In this document: piece by piece, positions 41,911 to 51,612 of the stretch
How the letters are laid out: each line of letters starts with the position of its first letter
How positions within the stretch are numbered: the first letter of the stretch is position 1
Assembly: GCF_003710815.1 (NCBI RefSeq)
Contig: NZ_RHHP01000025.1
Location: 78,027 to 142,026 of the forward strand
Origin: Brevibacillus centrosporus
GTDB taxonomy: Bacteria; Bacillota; Bacilli; Brevibacillales; Brevibacillaceae
Direction: 5' to 3'
Length of the DNA: 64,000 bases
Made by a program: the position numbers and the translations under genes
Notes under the pieces: generated by a model
Database searches by the model: none
The model's input: only the letters and a program-made list of their open reading frames with translations
What the model was told of the DNA's origin: nothing

Positions 41911-43980
41911 TTATCGTGTAAACGCGGCAGGTACGCCGCCGTCAATGGTCAGCATGCAGCCCGTTGTCTTCTCCGATTTGGAGGAGGCGAAAAAGAGAAT
42001 GCCCTCCGCGATATCTCTCGGATAAATGTTCACGAGCAGCGTCGTGCGCTTGCGGTAGTAGTCTTCCAGCTGATCAGGCTCGATTCCGTAGGCCGCGGCA
42101 CGCTCATTTCGCCAGCTGGAATTCCAGATCGCCGAGCCTTGCAAAATCGCATCCGGCAAAATCGTGTTGACGCGAATGCCGTGCTCTCCCCCCTCTGCCG
42201 CGATGCAGCGAGCGAGGTGAACTTCCAGCGCTTTTGCCGAGCTGTAAGCCGTTACGTTCTTCCCTGCGTAGACGGAGTTTTTCGAGCCGACGAACACCAT
42301 ATTGCCGCCGATGGCCTGTGCTTTCATCTGCTTGAACGCTTCGCGAGCCACGAGGAAGTATCCGGTCCCAAGTACGGCGATATTCAGATTCCATTCCTTT
42401 AGTGTTGTTTCATCAAAGGGACTGGAGGTTGCGAGGCCCGCATTGTTCACGACTGTATCCACCCCGCCATAGGCGAGTGCCGCCTGTGCCAGAGCCGCTT
42501 GCACGTCTGCTTCGCTCGTAACGTCCATCTTCACCGCACTGGCACGACCTTCACCAAAACGCTCGTTGATTTCCTGTGCGACTTTTTCTGCGCCTTCGAG
42601 GTTCAAGTCTGCCAATACGACGTGGGCACCTTCTGCTACGAAGCGGCGGCACGTCTCGCTTCCGATTCCGCCCGCTCCCCCCGTGACGAACACCACTTTG
42701 CGGGAAAACTCTGCCTCTGCCGGAGCCAAAGACAGCTTATAGAGCTCCAGCGGCCAATACTCCACGTTGAACGATTCGTTTTCACTCAAGGAGACAAAGC
42801 TGCCCAAAGCTGTCGCTCCGCGCATGACCGCGATCGCACGATGGTAGAGAGCGCCGCTTACCTGTGCATTGGACCAGCTTTTCCCGGTATTCACCATGCC
42901 GACACCCGGGATGAGGATGACACGTGGTGCCGCCTCCGACATCTGGTCTCCCTCGTTTTTGTTTCGTTCAAAATAGCTTGTATATTCTTCTTTGAAGCGA
43001 GCGATCCCCGCGAGCAGGCTTTGCTTCAACCCCTCCACATCTCTTGAGGCGGGATCCCACTCTACGTACAACGGAACCATTTTCGTGTGCACCAGATGAT
43101 CCGGGCAAGCAGCACCGACCTGCGACAGCTCACGGGCATCACGGCTGTTGACAAACTGGAGCACCTTTTCCCCGTCGTCGTAGGTAAGGAGCATCCGTCT
43201 CGTATCACTGACAGCCCCGCGAATGACAGGCATGACTTGTGCCAGGATTTGCTTTCGTTCTTCTTCCGGAATGGTTTCAAAGCGCTGTCCACCGAATACG
43301 GACGCTTCCTTTACCTTCGATTCGATGTACGCTTCCGCTTCCTGAATGATCGCAATCGTTTTCTCGTAGCATGCCTCAGACGTATCTCCCCACGTCACCA
43401 GCCCGTGCTTTTCCATCAGCACCAGCTCTGCCTGTGGGTTTTCCTGCACACCTTTTGCGATCATTTTGGACAGGGTAAAGCCGGGACGCACATAAGGAAC
43501 CCAGACAAAACGGTCTCCGAAAATCGCGCGCGCCACTTCCTTCCCGTTGTCCGCGCAGCAAATGCTGATGATCGCGTCCGGGTGAGTATGATCCACATGA
43601 GGAAATGGCAGAAAGGCATGCAGGAGTGTTTCGATGGATGCGCGCGGATGCTTGCTGTCTACCATGCAATGCGACAGATAGGCAACCATTTCCTCATCGG
43701 ACATTTCCTCCCGTTCCAGAAGCGGCTGGACATCCTCGAGCCGCAATCCCGTGAAATTGCCCGCTTTCATCGTAGCGAGGTCCGAGCCGCTGCCCTTTAC
43801 CCACATCACGTCAATCTCTCGGCCGCGAAAGTCCGTGATTTTTGTCTTTGAGGAGGTATTTCCTCCGCCCCAGTTGCACACCCGCCGATCCGTACCGATC
43901 AGATTCGAGCGGTAGACCAGCTCCTCCAGTCCGTTTTGGCATTGTGCTGCCTGTTCGCGATTCCATAAGCTCTGTATCAT
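41911..43980 (-). CDS. rhaD: Bifunctional rhamnulose-1-phosphate aldolase / lactaldehyde dehydrogenase
   Basis: 689 residues. The N-terminal about 400 residues are a class II aldolase domain ([14 protein letters not shown]; zinc ligands in [19 protein letters not shown]). The C-terminal about 250 are an SDR ([51 protein letters not shown]). This fusion, called YuxG/RhaEW in B. subtilis, cleaves L-rhamnulose 1-phosphate to dihydroxyacetone phosphate and L-lactaldehyde and then oxidises or reduces the aldehyde. It follows the transporter genes and precedes rhaM. I use rhaD for the aldolase activity; other names exist. Confidence 0.92.
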   Translation of the reverse strand: MIQSLWNREQAAQCQNGLEELVYRSNLIGTDRRVCNWGGGNTSSKTKITDFRGREIDVMWVKGSGSDLATMKAGNFTGLRLEDVQPLLEREEMSDEEMVAYLSHCMVDSKHPRASIETLLHAFLPFPHVDHTHPDAIISICCADNGKEVARAIFGDRFVWVPYVRPGFTLSKMIAKGVQENPQAELVLMEKHGLVTWGDTSEACYEKTIAIIQEAEAYIESKVKEASVFGGQRFETIPEEERKQILAQVMPVIRGAVSDTRRMLLTYDDGEKVLQFVNSRDARELSQVGAACPDHLVHTKMVPLYVEWDPASRDVEGLKQSLLAGIARFKEEYTSYFERNKNEGDQMSEAAPRVILIPGVGMVNTGKSWSNAQVSGALYHRAIAVMRGATALGSFVSLSENESFNVEYWPLELYKLSLAPAEAEFSRKVVFVTGGAGGIGSETCRRFVAEGAHVVLADLNLEGAEKVAQEINERFGEGRASAVKMDVTSEADVQAALAQAALAYGGVDTVVNNAGLATSSPFDETTLKEWNLNIAVLGTGYFLVAREAFKQMKAQAIGGNMVFVGSKNSVYAGKNVTAYSSAKALEVHLARCIAAEGGEHGIRVNTILPDAILQGSAIWNSSWRNERAAAYGIEPDQLEDYYRKRTTLLVNIYPRDIAEGILFFASSKSEKTTGCMLTIDGGVPAAFTR

Positions 43981-44026
43981 CTCGTACCTCCACTTTTTTC
44001 TGATTGATGGACTGCTTATTGGAAAA

Positions 44027-45019
44027 TCAGATTTTGACCCATTTTCGCAAATACCCTTTCAGATTTGGCACCATGACGGCCAGAATCAGCAAAAGTCCGA
44101 TAATGACGAGCAGCATCTGTGCGGGTACGTTGACAAGCCCCAGACCGTAACGCAGGAAACCAATCAGGAAAATGGCGAGAATCGCGCCGATCATTCTTCC
44201 TTTTCCGCCTGATGTACTGATTCCGCCCAGAACGACCATCGCAATCACGTCCAGCTCGTAGCCCGTCGCGATATTCGGCCGGGTGCTGCCCATCCGCGAA
44301 GTGAGGAACAGCGCCGTGACTGCTGACATGAGACCCGCAAGCGTAAAGACGAGAATTTTGATTTTGTCCACCTGTATTCCGGAAAATTGACTGGCTGTCA
44401 AATTGCTCCCCATCGCATAAACGCGTCTGCCAAATGTGGTTTTGTGCAGCAAAAGCGCAAAAATCACAGCAAAAACTGCAAAAACAATCAGGATAAACGG
44501 AACAGATCCCACATATCCCCATCCGAGGAACTTGAACCATTCCGGGAACTTGCCGGCAGCCTGGTCTTCCAGCAGAATGTACGCGATCCCCCGATAAATG
44601 ATCATGGTCGCCAAGGTCACGATAACTGCTGAAAGCTCCTTGAATCGGGTGATCAAGAGACCGTTGACGTACCCGCACAAGGTCCCTACTGCCAAACAGA
44701 TGACGACTGCCAGCTCCATCGGAACCCCCATCGTGTACAGATCAGCCATCACGACGGATGACAGCGCTACGATGGACGCGACAGAAATATCGATGTCTCC
44801 GAGAATGATGATAAAAACCATCGGCAGGACGATAAACGCCTTGTCGAGGAAGGTCATCGTCGCATCCCGCAGACTGTCAGCGTTCAAATAGTAGGGAGAG
44901 AGATTGGCGTTGATCACATTCACCAGAATAAAGATGAGGACGAGCATCCATTCCCACTGCAGAAAAAAGGTTTTCCACGAGAACTCCTTTTTCCCGATGA
45001 TGACTCTCTTTTCCATCAC
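44027..45019 (-). CDS. Sugar ABC transporter permease (RbsC/RhaQ-like)
   Basis: 330 residues with eight to ten hydrophobic segments of the BPD_transp_2 type. Landmarks: VFIIILGDIDISVASIVALS, GYVNGLLITRFKELSAVIVT with LATMIIYRGI, RRVYAMGSNLTASQFSGIQV and GYELDVIAMVVLGGISTSGG. It pairs with the permease encoded just upstream to form the import channel for rhamnose. Its start shares one base with the stop of that gene. Confidence 0.92.
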   Translation of the reverse strand: MMEKRVIIGKKEFSWKTFFLQWEWMLVLIFILVNVINANLSPYYLNADSLRDATMTFLDKAFIVLPMVFIIILGDIDISVASIVALSSVVMADLYTMGVPMELAVVICLAVGTLCGYVNGLLITRFKELSAVIVTLATMIIYRGIAYILLEDQAAGKFPEWFKFLGWGYVGSVPFILIVFAVFAVIFALLLHKTTFGRRVYAMGSNLTASQFSGIQVDKIKILVFTLAGLMSAVTALFLTSRMGSTRPNIATGYELDVIAMVVLGGISTSGGKGRMIGAILAIFLIGFLRYGLGLVNVPAQMLLVIIGLLLILAVMVPNLKGYLRKWVKI

Positions 45020-46038
45020 TAAATTCTCCTCCTCATCAGGTTGCTCTTATCGACGCCTCGTTTGACCAGTGCATTGATAACGACTGCGATGAGGATAATC
45101 GAGCCCTGAATGCCCATTTGCCAGAATGGCGAGACGTTGATCAGCGGCAAGGCGTTGTTCAAAATCCCCAGTAGAATCGAGCCCAAAATGATGCCCGAGA
45201 TTTTTCCGGAGCCCCCTGCGATGCTGACTCCCCCGAGCACACATGCCGCAATGACGCTCAGCTCGTAGCCCGAAGCTGTGTCACCTTGTGCGGAAGCAAA
45301 TTTGGATACCCACAAAACACCCGCGAGTCCAGACAATCCACCCATGATCGTGTACACGAGCCACAAAATTTTATCGTTGCTGATCCCACTGATTTTCGCG
45401 GAATCCGGGTTGCTGCCCACTGCGTAAATCTGTCTGCCTGTCCTGGTGTATGTAATGAAGTAGAAAAAGATGAGGTAAATGACGATCGCGATCACGATGA
45501 GGGTATTGAGCCCGAAAATGGAGCTGGTCGCAATCGCTTTGAAGGAATCCGGCATCTGGTGCGCGCTGACCCATTTGCCGCCGCTGACCATGAACGTCAT
45601 GCCGCGAAATGCGTTCATCATACCGAGAGTGGCGATGATGGGAAGTATACCTGCCTTGGAGACGAGAAGGCCGATGATCATCCCGCTGACGATACCGACT
45701 GCTGTCCCGAGCAAAATGGCGAGCAAAGGATGCGTATCCGGGTAAGCGCTTACGGTCATGGCAGAAATCATCCCGGACAAAGCGAGCGTCGCCCCGATCG
45801 ACAGGTCAATCCCTCTCGTCACGATGACCAGCATCATGCCGACTGCCAAAATGCTCAGAATGGCCGTATTCGTGACCATGTCGTTAATATTTTCCAGCGT
45901 CAAAAAGCTGGGGTTGCGCAGCTGTACCCCTACGCACAAAAGCAAAATGAATACGAGCAAGCCCAGCTCCCGAAACTTGGCGATGCTGGCACCTGCGGAA
46001 GTCTTTTGCAGCGAATATTCTGGCACTTCTTTCACCAC
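45019..46038 (-). CDS. Sugar ABC transporter permease (RbsC/RhaP-like)
   Basis: 339 residues, same family as the following permease. Landmarks: ILAVGMMLVIVTRGIDLSIG, LLVSKAGILPIIATLGMMNA, RQIYAVGSNPDSAKISGISN and SGYELSVIAACVLGGVSIAG. GTG 46038 follows GGAAAAAGGTG. With the upstream ATPase it forms a rhamnose importer of the ribose type. Two different permease genes, as here, are typical of the rhaTPQ system. Confidence 0.92.
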   Translation of the reverse strand: MVKEVPEYSLQKTSAGASIAKFRELGLLVFILLLCVGVQLRNPSFLTLENINDMVTNTAILSILAVGMMLVIVTRGIDLSIGATLALSGMISAMTVSAYPDTHPLLAILLGTAVGIVSGMIIGLLVSKAGILPIIATLGMMNAFRGMTFMVSGGKWVSAHQMPDSFKAIATSSIFGLNTLIVIAIVIYLIFFYFITYTRTGRQIYAVGSNPDSAKISGISNDKILWLVYTIMGGLSGLAGVLWVSKFASAQGDTASGYELSVIAACVLGGVSIAGGSGKISGIILGSILLGILNNALPLINVSPFWQMGIQGSIILIAVVINALVKRGVDKSNLMRRRI

Positions 46039-46053
46039 CTTTTTCCTTGTCCC

Positions 46054-47601
46054 TTACGTGCTGAGCGTCTCTGACGCACTGCTGTGTGCCGTCGCCGCTT
46101 CTGGAATGGCGCTGTTTACCATGGCTGCCTCCAGGATGGCCTCCTGTGTCACTGTTGCACCGTCCAAGCTGGCTGTCACTCTGCCTTCTCGCATAACGAC
46201 GACACGATCGCTCATGCCGATCACCTCAGGCATCTCCGATGAAATCATAATGACGCCATACCCCTGTGAAGCTAGGTCACTAATGATTTCATAGATCGCA
46301 GACTTCGCCCCGACGTCTACACCCTTCGTAGGCTCATCCAGAATGATGATATCCAGATCGGCGGTCAACAGCTTGGCGACGACGACCTTTTGCTGGTTCC
46401 CACCGGATAGGGAGCTGGCGAGATCAAAGATGCTGCGGGCTTTTACCTGGACTTTTTCCGCGAGAGCGTGTGCCAGCTCCGCTTCCCTTTTCTCCTGAAT
46501 CCAGCCCTTGCGCGACAGCTTGCCGAGTGCCGGCAGGGTAATGTTGCGCTCGATTCCCCACTCCAGGACCAGTCCTTGCTTTTGCCTGTCCTCGGGCAAG
46601 TACCCGATCCCGAGCTCCATCGCTTGCAGCGGGTTTTTGACTTTAATCGCTTTGCCTTTTAAGTACACCTGGCCCGTATCGAACGAGGTAATTCCAAAGA
46701 CGGCTTGGCACACCTCGGTTCTCCCTGCCCCTACCAACCCGGTCAAGCCGACAATTTCGCCTCGATGCACCGAAAAGGATACGTCTGCAAAAAAGCCTGT
46801 TTTGCCAAGACCTTCTACGCGGAGCAATTCTTCCCCGGCCTTTGCTGCCTTTTTGGGGAACAGCTGTGTAATTTCCCGTCCGACCATAGCTACGATCAGG
46901 TCCTCGTTTGAAATGTCGGAAATGCCCCAGGAGCCGATATATTTGGCGTCGCGAAACACAGTCACTTTGCTCGCCAATCGGTACATGTCTTCAAAGCGGT
47001 GCGAAATAAAGATGATCGATGCCCCATTATCGCGCAGCTTTTCCGCGATCTTGTACAGCTCCTCGCTCTCTCTTGCCGTAAGCGCTGCTGTCGGCTCATC
47101 CATGATGATGATGCGCGCATCCGTTGAAAGCGCTTTCGCAATTTCGACGATTTGTTGCTGGGCAACACTGAGCGCCCCCATCTTCGTTCTCGGATCAAAG
47201 CTTGCCCCCAGCTCCTGCAGCAGCTTTTTCGCTTCTGCGTGCATGTCGCCCCATAGGATCCGCTTTGTGCGTTTGGTGATCTTCTCATGTCCCATAAAGA
47301 TGTTTTCCGTAACGCTCAGGTCTGGAAAACAAGTCACATGCTGATAAATCGCGGCAATTCCCAATCGTTGGGCGTCCTTTGGATTTTTGATTTCCGTTTT
47401 CTGCCCGTTTACAAAGATTTCGCCTTCGTCCGGGAAATGTACACCCGTAATGATCTTGATGAACGTGGATTTGCCAGCTCCGTTCTCACCCATGAGCGCG
47501 TGGATTTCACCTGGCTTTAGCTGAAAATGCACTTGATCCAGTGCCTTTACGCCTGGAAACGTTTTCGTGATTCCTCTCAATTCAAGAACGTAATCTGACA
47601 T
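46054..47601 (-). CDS. Sugar ABC transporter ATPase with two cassettes (RbsA/RhaT-like)
   Basis: 515 residues with two ATPase domains. First: Walker A GENGAGKST, signature LSVAQQQIVEIAKAL, Walker B IIIMDEPTAAL. Second: degenerate Walker A GLVGAGRTEVCQAV, signature LSGGNQQKVVVAKLL, Walker B IIILDEPTKGVDVGAK. This unequal pair is typical of ribose-type importers. ATG 47601 follows ATAGGAGG. It is the first gene of the rhamnose operon. No sugar-binding lipoprotein gene is found next to it or elsewhere in the window. Confidence 0.93.
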   Translation of the reverse strand: MSDYVLELRGITKTFPGVKALDQVHFQLKPGEIHALMGENGAGKSTFIKIITGVHFPDEGEIFVNGQKTEIKNPKDAQRLGIAAIYQHVTCFPDLSVTENIFMGHEKITKRTKRILWGDMHAEAKKLLQELGASFDPRTKMGALSVAQQQIVEIAKALSTDARIIIMDEPTAALTARESEELYKIAEKLRDNGASIIFISHRFEDMYRLASKVTVFRDAKYIGSWGISDISNEDLIVAMVGREITQLFPKKAAKAGEELLRVEGLGKTGFFADVSFSVHRGEIVGLTGLVGAGRTEVCQAVFGITSFDTGQVYLKGKAIKVKNPLQAMELGIGYLPEDRQKQGLVLEWGIERNITLPALGKLSRKGWIQEKREAELAHALAEKVQVKARSIFDLASSLSGGNQQKVVVAKLLTADLDIIILDEPTKGVDVGAKSAIYEIISDLASQGYGVIMISSEMPEVIGMSDRVVVMREGRVTASLDGATVTQEAILEAAMVNSAIPEAATAHSSASETLST

Positions 47602-47663
47602 AAACGTCCTCCTATTCCTGTTGGAAACGAGCCCTCTGCGGTCGAACAAAACGGACATGACTG

Positions 47664-47722
47664 TTTTGTTTGCACCTGTTTGTTTTTATATCTTTGATTA
47701 TACAGCTTTGGTTTTTGTTTGC
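47664..47722 (-). promoter_or_regulatory. Rhamnose operon promoter region with repeated operator-like motif
   Basis: On the minus strand TATAAT (plus 47697-47702) is a strong -10 with a weak -35. GCAAACAAAA occurs twice in direct orientation (plus 47664-47673 and 47713-47722), with a related AAAACAAACA between them. Direct AT-rich repeats of this sort resemble DeoR-family sites; RhaR of B. subtilis is a DeoR protein. No such regulator gene is nearby. The 325 bases 47602-47926 contain no gene. Confidence 0.55.
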
Positions 47723-47926
47723 ATATGATTAATTCTGTATTTTTTTATTATTCTTTGTTTCCTCTGAACATGCGCAAAATCGGACATCGATGCTCTCCTC
47801 TTCGTCATGACTCTTGAATTCTTTTTCATTGTGTAGCTATTCTATGCGTATGGCCCTCTCTGTCCGTGGTATAATCCTCATAGGGTCAATATTTTTCCAA
47901 ATAATAAAAATTGTGGTGAGTGATTC

Positions 47927-48064
47927 ATGGATATCAACTTCGCATTTTTTGCGATTATTGTCATCGTCTCCGTCATTAACATCTATTATCTACTAAAGAA
48001 AACCAATCAGCATTTACAGAGAATAGAAGAATTGCTTTCCCAAATGATAGAGAAAAAGGAATAG
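47927..48064 (+). CDS. Small single-pass membrane protein (45 residues)
   Basis: Begins [20 protein letters not shown] with a hydrophobic helix at residues 4-22, then a basic and amphipathic tail ([19 protein letters not shown]). The ribosome site GGTGAG lies 8 bases before the ATG, and TATAAT at 47870-47875 may be its promoter. Small membrane proteins with this helix-plus-coil layout are common in Bacillales (DUF4083-like), function unknown. It lies 34 bases before a GNAT gene and is probably co-transcribed with it. Confidence 0.7.
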   Translation: MDINFAFFAIIVIVSVINIYYLLKKTNQHLQRIEELLSQMIEKKE

Positions 48065-48098
48065 GAACAGGGAGTCACCCTATGAATGGGAGGTCTGT

Positions 48099-48572
48099 AT
48101 GTTGCAAATTCGTAATGTTCACGTGCAGGATTACAGGAGCGTAACCGCCGTCGTGAATGATTGGTGGGGTGGCCGACAGATGGCTCATTTGCTGCCACGG
48201 TTGTTTTTTGAGCATTTTCAGCCGACAAGCTTTATTGTAGAAGAAAACGGAGAAATGGCAGCATTTCTGATCGGCTTTTTGTCTCAAGCCTCTCCAGGCG
48301 AAGCCTACATTCATTTTGTTGGGGTGCATCCGGAGAAACGAAAAGACGGGCTCGGCAAAAAGCTTTATCAGCACTTTTTTGAAACGGTGAAAGAAAAAGG
48401 CTGCCATACCGTGCGCTGCATTACTTCTCCTGTCAATAAAACCTCTATCGCTTTTCATACGAGCATGGGATTTGCCATTAAACAAGGAGATAAAACCGTC
48501 GAGGGAATCTCCGTCACTTCCCACTACGATGGCAGCGGGAATGATCGGGTTTTGTTTGTGAAGGAGATCTAG
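48099..48572 (+). CDS. GNAT-family N-acetyltransferase
   Basis: 157 residues. The acetyl-CoA binding motif is [20 protein letters not shown] (about residues 75-94), preceded by the strand [20 protein letters not shown]. The C-terminal [19 protein letters not shown] matches the GNAT end region. The acceptor could be a small molecule or a protein N-terminus. ATG 48099 follows GGGAGG. Likely in one unit with the small membrane protein upstream. Confidence 0.88.
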   Translation: MLQIRNVHVQDYRSVTAVVNDWWGGRQMAHLLPRLFFEHFQPTSFIVEENGEMAAFLIGFLSQASPGEAYIHFVGVHPEKRKDGLGKKLYQHFFETVKEKGCHTVRCITSPVNKTSIAFHTSMGFAIKQGDKTVEGISVTSHYDGSGNDRVLFVKEI

Positions 48573-48600
48573 GTAGTCACCCAAGCTCAACTGCGAAAGA

Positions 48601-48680
48601 GGCGTGCATTTTGGAGAAAACACAACTGACCGGGCGCATCGTGACTCCCGCTGATAGCGGCTTCAGCCCGTCAAAAAAGA
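48601..48680. repeat. Hairpin element related to that at 15.8 kb
   Basis: CGGGC (48631-48635) / GCCCG (48666-48670) encloses CCGCT-GAT-AGCGG (48648-48660). Read on the other strand, CCGCTATCAGCGG-GAGTCACG-ATGCGCCCGG resembles the order CCGC-TTTTAGCGG-AAAGT-CATGCGCTCCGG at 15791-15824. It may be a dispersed palindromic repeat. No gene is present between 48573 and 48843. Confidence 0.4.
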
Positions 48681-48795
48681 CTATGATCCAACCAACCTGT
48701 TCCGCTTTCCGCAAAGCATTCCTTTGCCACCCGATCCCAAGAAAAGGTAAAGCTTATCTCTTCCCGAGCTGAGCTTTCTTTATTGTCATTGGCGA

Positions 48796-48845
48796 TGTAA
48801 AAAAAGAAGCTGCCCTGCCAAGACAGCCCCCCTTCTTCCTTCTTC
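48796..48845 (-). terminator. Probable terminator of lyase gene 1
   Basis: GCTG and GAAG segments pair with CAGC and CTTC over the TTGG loop, then TTTTTTT on the minus strand. Imperfect stem, good T run. Confidence 0.55.
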
Positions 48846-50268
48846 ACTTCTGCCTGATTCTCACCAGCACATCGTCCAACCGCTTGGGATCCGTCAAATT
48901 TACCGGATCCAGCAGCCACTCTGCTTCCTGCGCGGTGAGCAGTCCCCTTTCTACGACGACCTGCTTTACCGTCTTCTGCTCGCGAATCGCTTGTTTGGCT
49001 ACGTCGCTTCCGGTCTCGTAGCCAAAGATCGTAGCAATAACGGCGGCGACGGCTGTGGACGTTTCAGCGTAGGAGCGGCATACATCCCGGTTGGCGCGGA
49101 TACCGCTCACGCATTTATTGGCAAACAGCGGGATCGACTCCGTAAGAAGTGTAAACGATTCGAACAGACATTTGACAATGAGCGACTCCCACACGTTGAG
49201 ATCGAGCTCGCCGCCTTCTGCTGCCATGGTCACAGCAAAATCGTTTCCACATACCTGATAGCTGACTTGAATCATCAGCTCCGGCAGGATGGGATTGACT
49301 TTTCCGGGCATGATTGAGGAGCCTGGTTGTGCAGACGGCAGCTCGATTTCGTTCAGCCCACCGTTTGGACCCGAAGACATGATTCGCAAGTCACGCGACA
49401 TTTTTGAAATCCCGGTCGCCAAGCTTTTCAGAACTGCAGACATCCTCAGATAGACATCCGCATACTGCAATCCGTCAAAAAGATTATCTTCAGAGTGCAG
49501 CTCCCAGCCCGTGATCTCCTGCAAATGACGATAGCATGCAGGCAAAAATCCCGGCAAGAGCCCTACTCCTGTCCCCACTGCTGTCGCACCGAGCGGAAGC
49601 TGCAGACATTCCGTTTGCACCTCGCGCAGATACCTGATTTGCCGATCCAGCATCGAGGCGTATCCACCAAACTCCTGCCCCAGCGTCACCGGCAGCGCAT
49701 CCTGCAAGCAGGTTCTCCCCAGCTTGACCACATCTGCGCATTCCTCTGCCTTTGTCAGCCATGCCTCGCGCAAGCTTTCCACCTGTGCGATCAATGTCTC
49801 TGCTTTCTCATACAGCGAAAGCTTCATGGCGCTGGGTAGCACGTCGTTGGTGGATTGCCCCATGTTTACATGCGTATTGGGATGCACCATCGAGTAGCCC
49901 TTTTCTCCAGTCAGAAGCTCATTGGCCCGGTTGGCAATCACTTCGTTTACATTCATATGCGTCGCGATTCCGCCCCCGCCTTGAAACATGTCCACGACGA
50001 AGAAGGACGTCCATTTTCCTTGCATGACTTCCCCTGCTGCCTGACAAATCGCTCCACTGACCCGCTCATCCATCGACTCGATCTGGCAGTTTGCCCGTGC
50101 TGCTGCCTTTTTAATCGCCGCGAGGTATTTCACGAGCGTGAACGCATCCGCGCCAATCGTCCGATGTGATACAGGGGATAGCTGTAAACTGCGCATCGTT
50201 TGAATTCCGTAATAGAGCTCGTCTGGTACTTGCATCTCACCCAATCCATCATGCTCCGTTCTCATCAT
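48844..50268 (-). CDS. Aspartase/fumarase superfamily lyase 1
   Basis: 474 residues. The superfamily regions are all there: GQSTNDVLPSAMK, the SS loop GSSIMPGKVNPILPE with catalytic Ser, Lys and Asn, and NVNEVIANRANE. At the position where fumarases and many aspartases have T-H or T-Q (GRTHLQDA / GRTQLQDA), this protein has GRTCLQDA. Such enzymes add or remove ammonia, an amine or water at fumarate-like acids. It may be an aspartate ammonia-lyase, but the Cys leaves that open. It follows the alcohol dehydrogenase gene in the same direction, behind a strong terminator, so it may have its own promoter. Confidence 0.85.
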   Translation of the reverse strand: MMRTEHDGLGEMQVPDELYYGIQTMRSLQLSPVSHRTIGADAFTLVKYLAAIKKAAARANCQIESMDERVSGAICQAAGEVMQGKWTSFFVVDMFQGGGGIATHMNVNEVIANRANELLTGEKGYSMVHPNTHVNMGQSTNDVLPSAMKLSLYEKAETLIAQVESLREAWLTKAEECADVVKLGRTCLQDALPVTLGQEFGGYASMLDRQIRYLREVQTECLQLPLGATAVGTGVGLLPGFLPACYRHLQEITGWELHSEDNLFDGLQYADVYLRMSAVLKSLATGISKMSRDLRIMSSGPNGGLNEIELPSAQPGSSIMPGKVNPILPELMIQVSYQVCGNDFAVTMAAEGGELDLNVWESLIVKCLFESFTLLTESIPLFANKCVSGIRANRDVCRSYAETSTAVAAVIATIFGYETGSDVAKQAIREQKTVKQVVVERGLLTAQEAEWLLDPVNLTDPKRLDDVLVRIRQK

Positions 50269-50361
50269 GTCCTCTCTCCTCTTCTCTTCTTAGTAGAAGC
50301 CTTGGCTCGCAAAGCCTTCGCACCCAAAGGTACAGGTCGGTCTCTCCCCTACCGGATCGTA

Positions 50362-50404
50362 CAAAAAACCTCCTGCCCCACCCGTTAAGCGGGGAGCAGG
50401 AGGA
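50362..50404 (-). terminator. Strong terminator after the alcohol dehydrogenase gene
   Basis: CCTCCTGC + CCCC pairs with GGGG + GCAGGAGG, then TTTTTTG on the minus strand. It probably ends the three-gene lyase/ALDH/ADH transcript before lyase gene 1. Confidence 0.85.
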
Positions 50405-50417
50405 GCTTTTCGTTCGT

Positions 50418-51536
50418 TTATTTTTCTGGGAACTCGATGACGGTTCTCCCTACGTTGATGCAGCACGCGTCATGGAAGGAATCAAACGCTTTGTTGATCT
50501 CGTCCAGCTGGATGCGGCCCAATACCAGATCGTCGAGATTGAACTTGCCGTCCAAATACAGCTTCGCGATGGCCGGGAAGTCGCGGAATGGCTGGGTGTT
50601 TCCGTAGAAGCTGCCTTTCAGCACTTTGCCGACACGATGGAAACCGCCAGCTGGCAGCGTGATTTCTTTTGCTGGATGGAAGGCGCCGATGACGACAACC
50701 GTACCGCCTTTGCGTGTCCCTTTCCAAGCGCTTTGCGTCGCATTCGTGTTTCCTGTGCAATCGATCGCAAAGTGGACACCGAAGCCATCTGTCAACTCTT
50801 TCAAACGCTCTTCTGCGTTTTCTTCCCCTACGTTAATCGTGTGCGTCGCGCCAAACTTCTTGGCGATCTCCAGATTTGCCGGCTTCATGTCGCATGCAAT
50901 GATTTTAGAGGCACCTGCGATACGCGCTCCCTGAATAGCATTGACACCCACGCCGCCGATTCCGAAAACTGCCACGGTGCTGCCCGGTGTAACACCTGCC
51001 GCGTGCACGGCTGCGCCATATCCTGTCGCTACGCCGCAACCGATCAAGGATGCTTGTGCGAGCGGCATTTCATCCGGCAGCTTCACGCAGGACATTTCGG
51101 GAACAACAGTATATTCTGCAAAGGTAGACAGCAAGGAATTGTGGTAAATCTTTTCGCCGTCTTTGCTCAGGCGGGTCGTTCCATCCAGCAAGGTTCCCTC
51201 AAACATAGGTCCAAAAGCGGTTTCGCAAAGATGAACCGCTCCTGTCACGCAAAATTCGCACGTACCGCAGTAAGGGACCCAGCTCAGCGCTACTTTGTCC
51301 CCAGGCTTCACCTTGGTTACATTCGGGCCTACCGCTTCCACAACCCCTGCCCCTTCATGCCCCAGGATCGTTGGGAACGGAGTAGTCTCATCATCCAGTG
51401 CATTCAGATCGCTGTGGCATACACCTGTTGCTGCCACACGTACCAATACTTCATTTGCCTTTGGTGCATCGAGTGTTACTTCTTGAATCGCAAGCGGTTG
51501 TCCGACTCCTGTCATCACAGCTGCTTTCATTTTCAT
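50418..51536 (-). CDS. Zinc-dependent alcohol dehydrogenase
   Basis: 372 residues of the medium-chain family. Catalytic zinc ligands are in ATGVCHSDLNAL and GHEGAGVVEAVG; the structural zinc loop has four Cys in CGTCEFCVTGAVHLC; the NAD site is VFGIGGVGVNAIQGA. The pattern is near class III / NDMA-type alcohol dehydrogenases. It would oxidise a primary alcohol to the aldehyde used by the ALDH encoded 76 bases upstream. Start ATG 51536 follows a GAGGGA-type site; a second in-frame ATG lies two codons later. Confidence 0.92.
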   Translation of the reverse strand: MKMKAAVMTGVGQPLAIQEVTLDAPKANEVLVRVAATGVCHSDLNALDDETTPFPTILGHEGAGVVEAVGPNVTKVKPGDKVALSWVPYCGTCEFCVTGAVHLCETAFGPMFEGTLLDGTTRLSKDGEKIYHNSLLSTFAEYTVVPEMSCVKLPDEMPLAQASLIGCGVATGYGAAVHAAGVTPGSTVAVFGIGGVGVNAIQGARIAGASKIIACDMKPANLEIAKKFGATHTINVGEENAEERLKELTDGFGVHFAIDCTGNTNATQSAWKGTRKGGTVVVIGAFHPAKEITLPAGGFHRVGKVLKGSFYGNTQPFRDFPAIAKLYLDGKFNLDDLVLGRIQLDEINKAFDSFHDACCINVGRTVIEFPEK

Positions 51537-51612
51537 GTCTATTCCCTCTTTCGCGGACTGTTCTCGTAGTAGCGTTGCACGGGTGGATCATCTTGCCTCT
51601 ATGAAAAAAATT

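Noticed and set aside
48844..50268. Naming this gene aspA
   Set aside because: The TH/TQ motif is changed to TC and the locus suggests another substrate, so the symbol would overstate what is known.
50166..51569. A 467-codon plus-strand open frame opposite the alcohol dehydrogenase gene
   Set aside because: Rich in Cys, Arg and His with no family resemblance; the minus strand encodes a complete zinc ADH.
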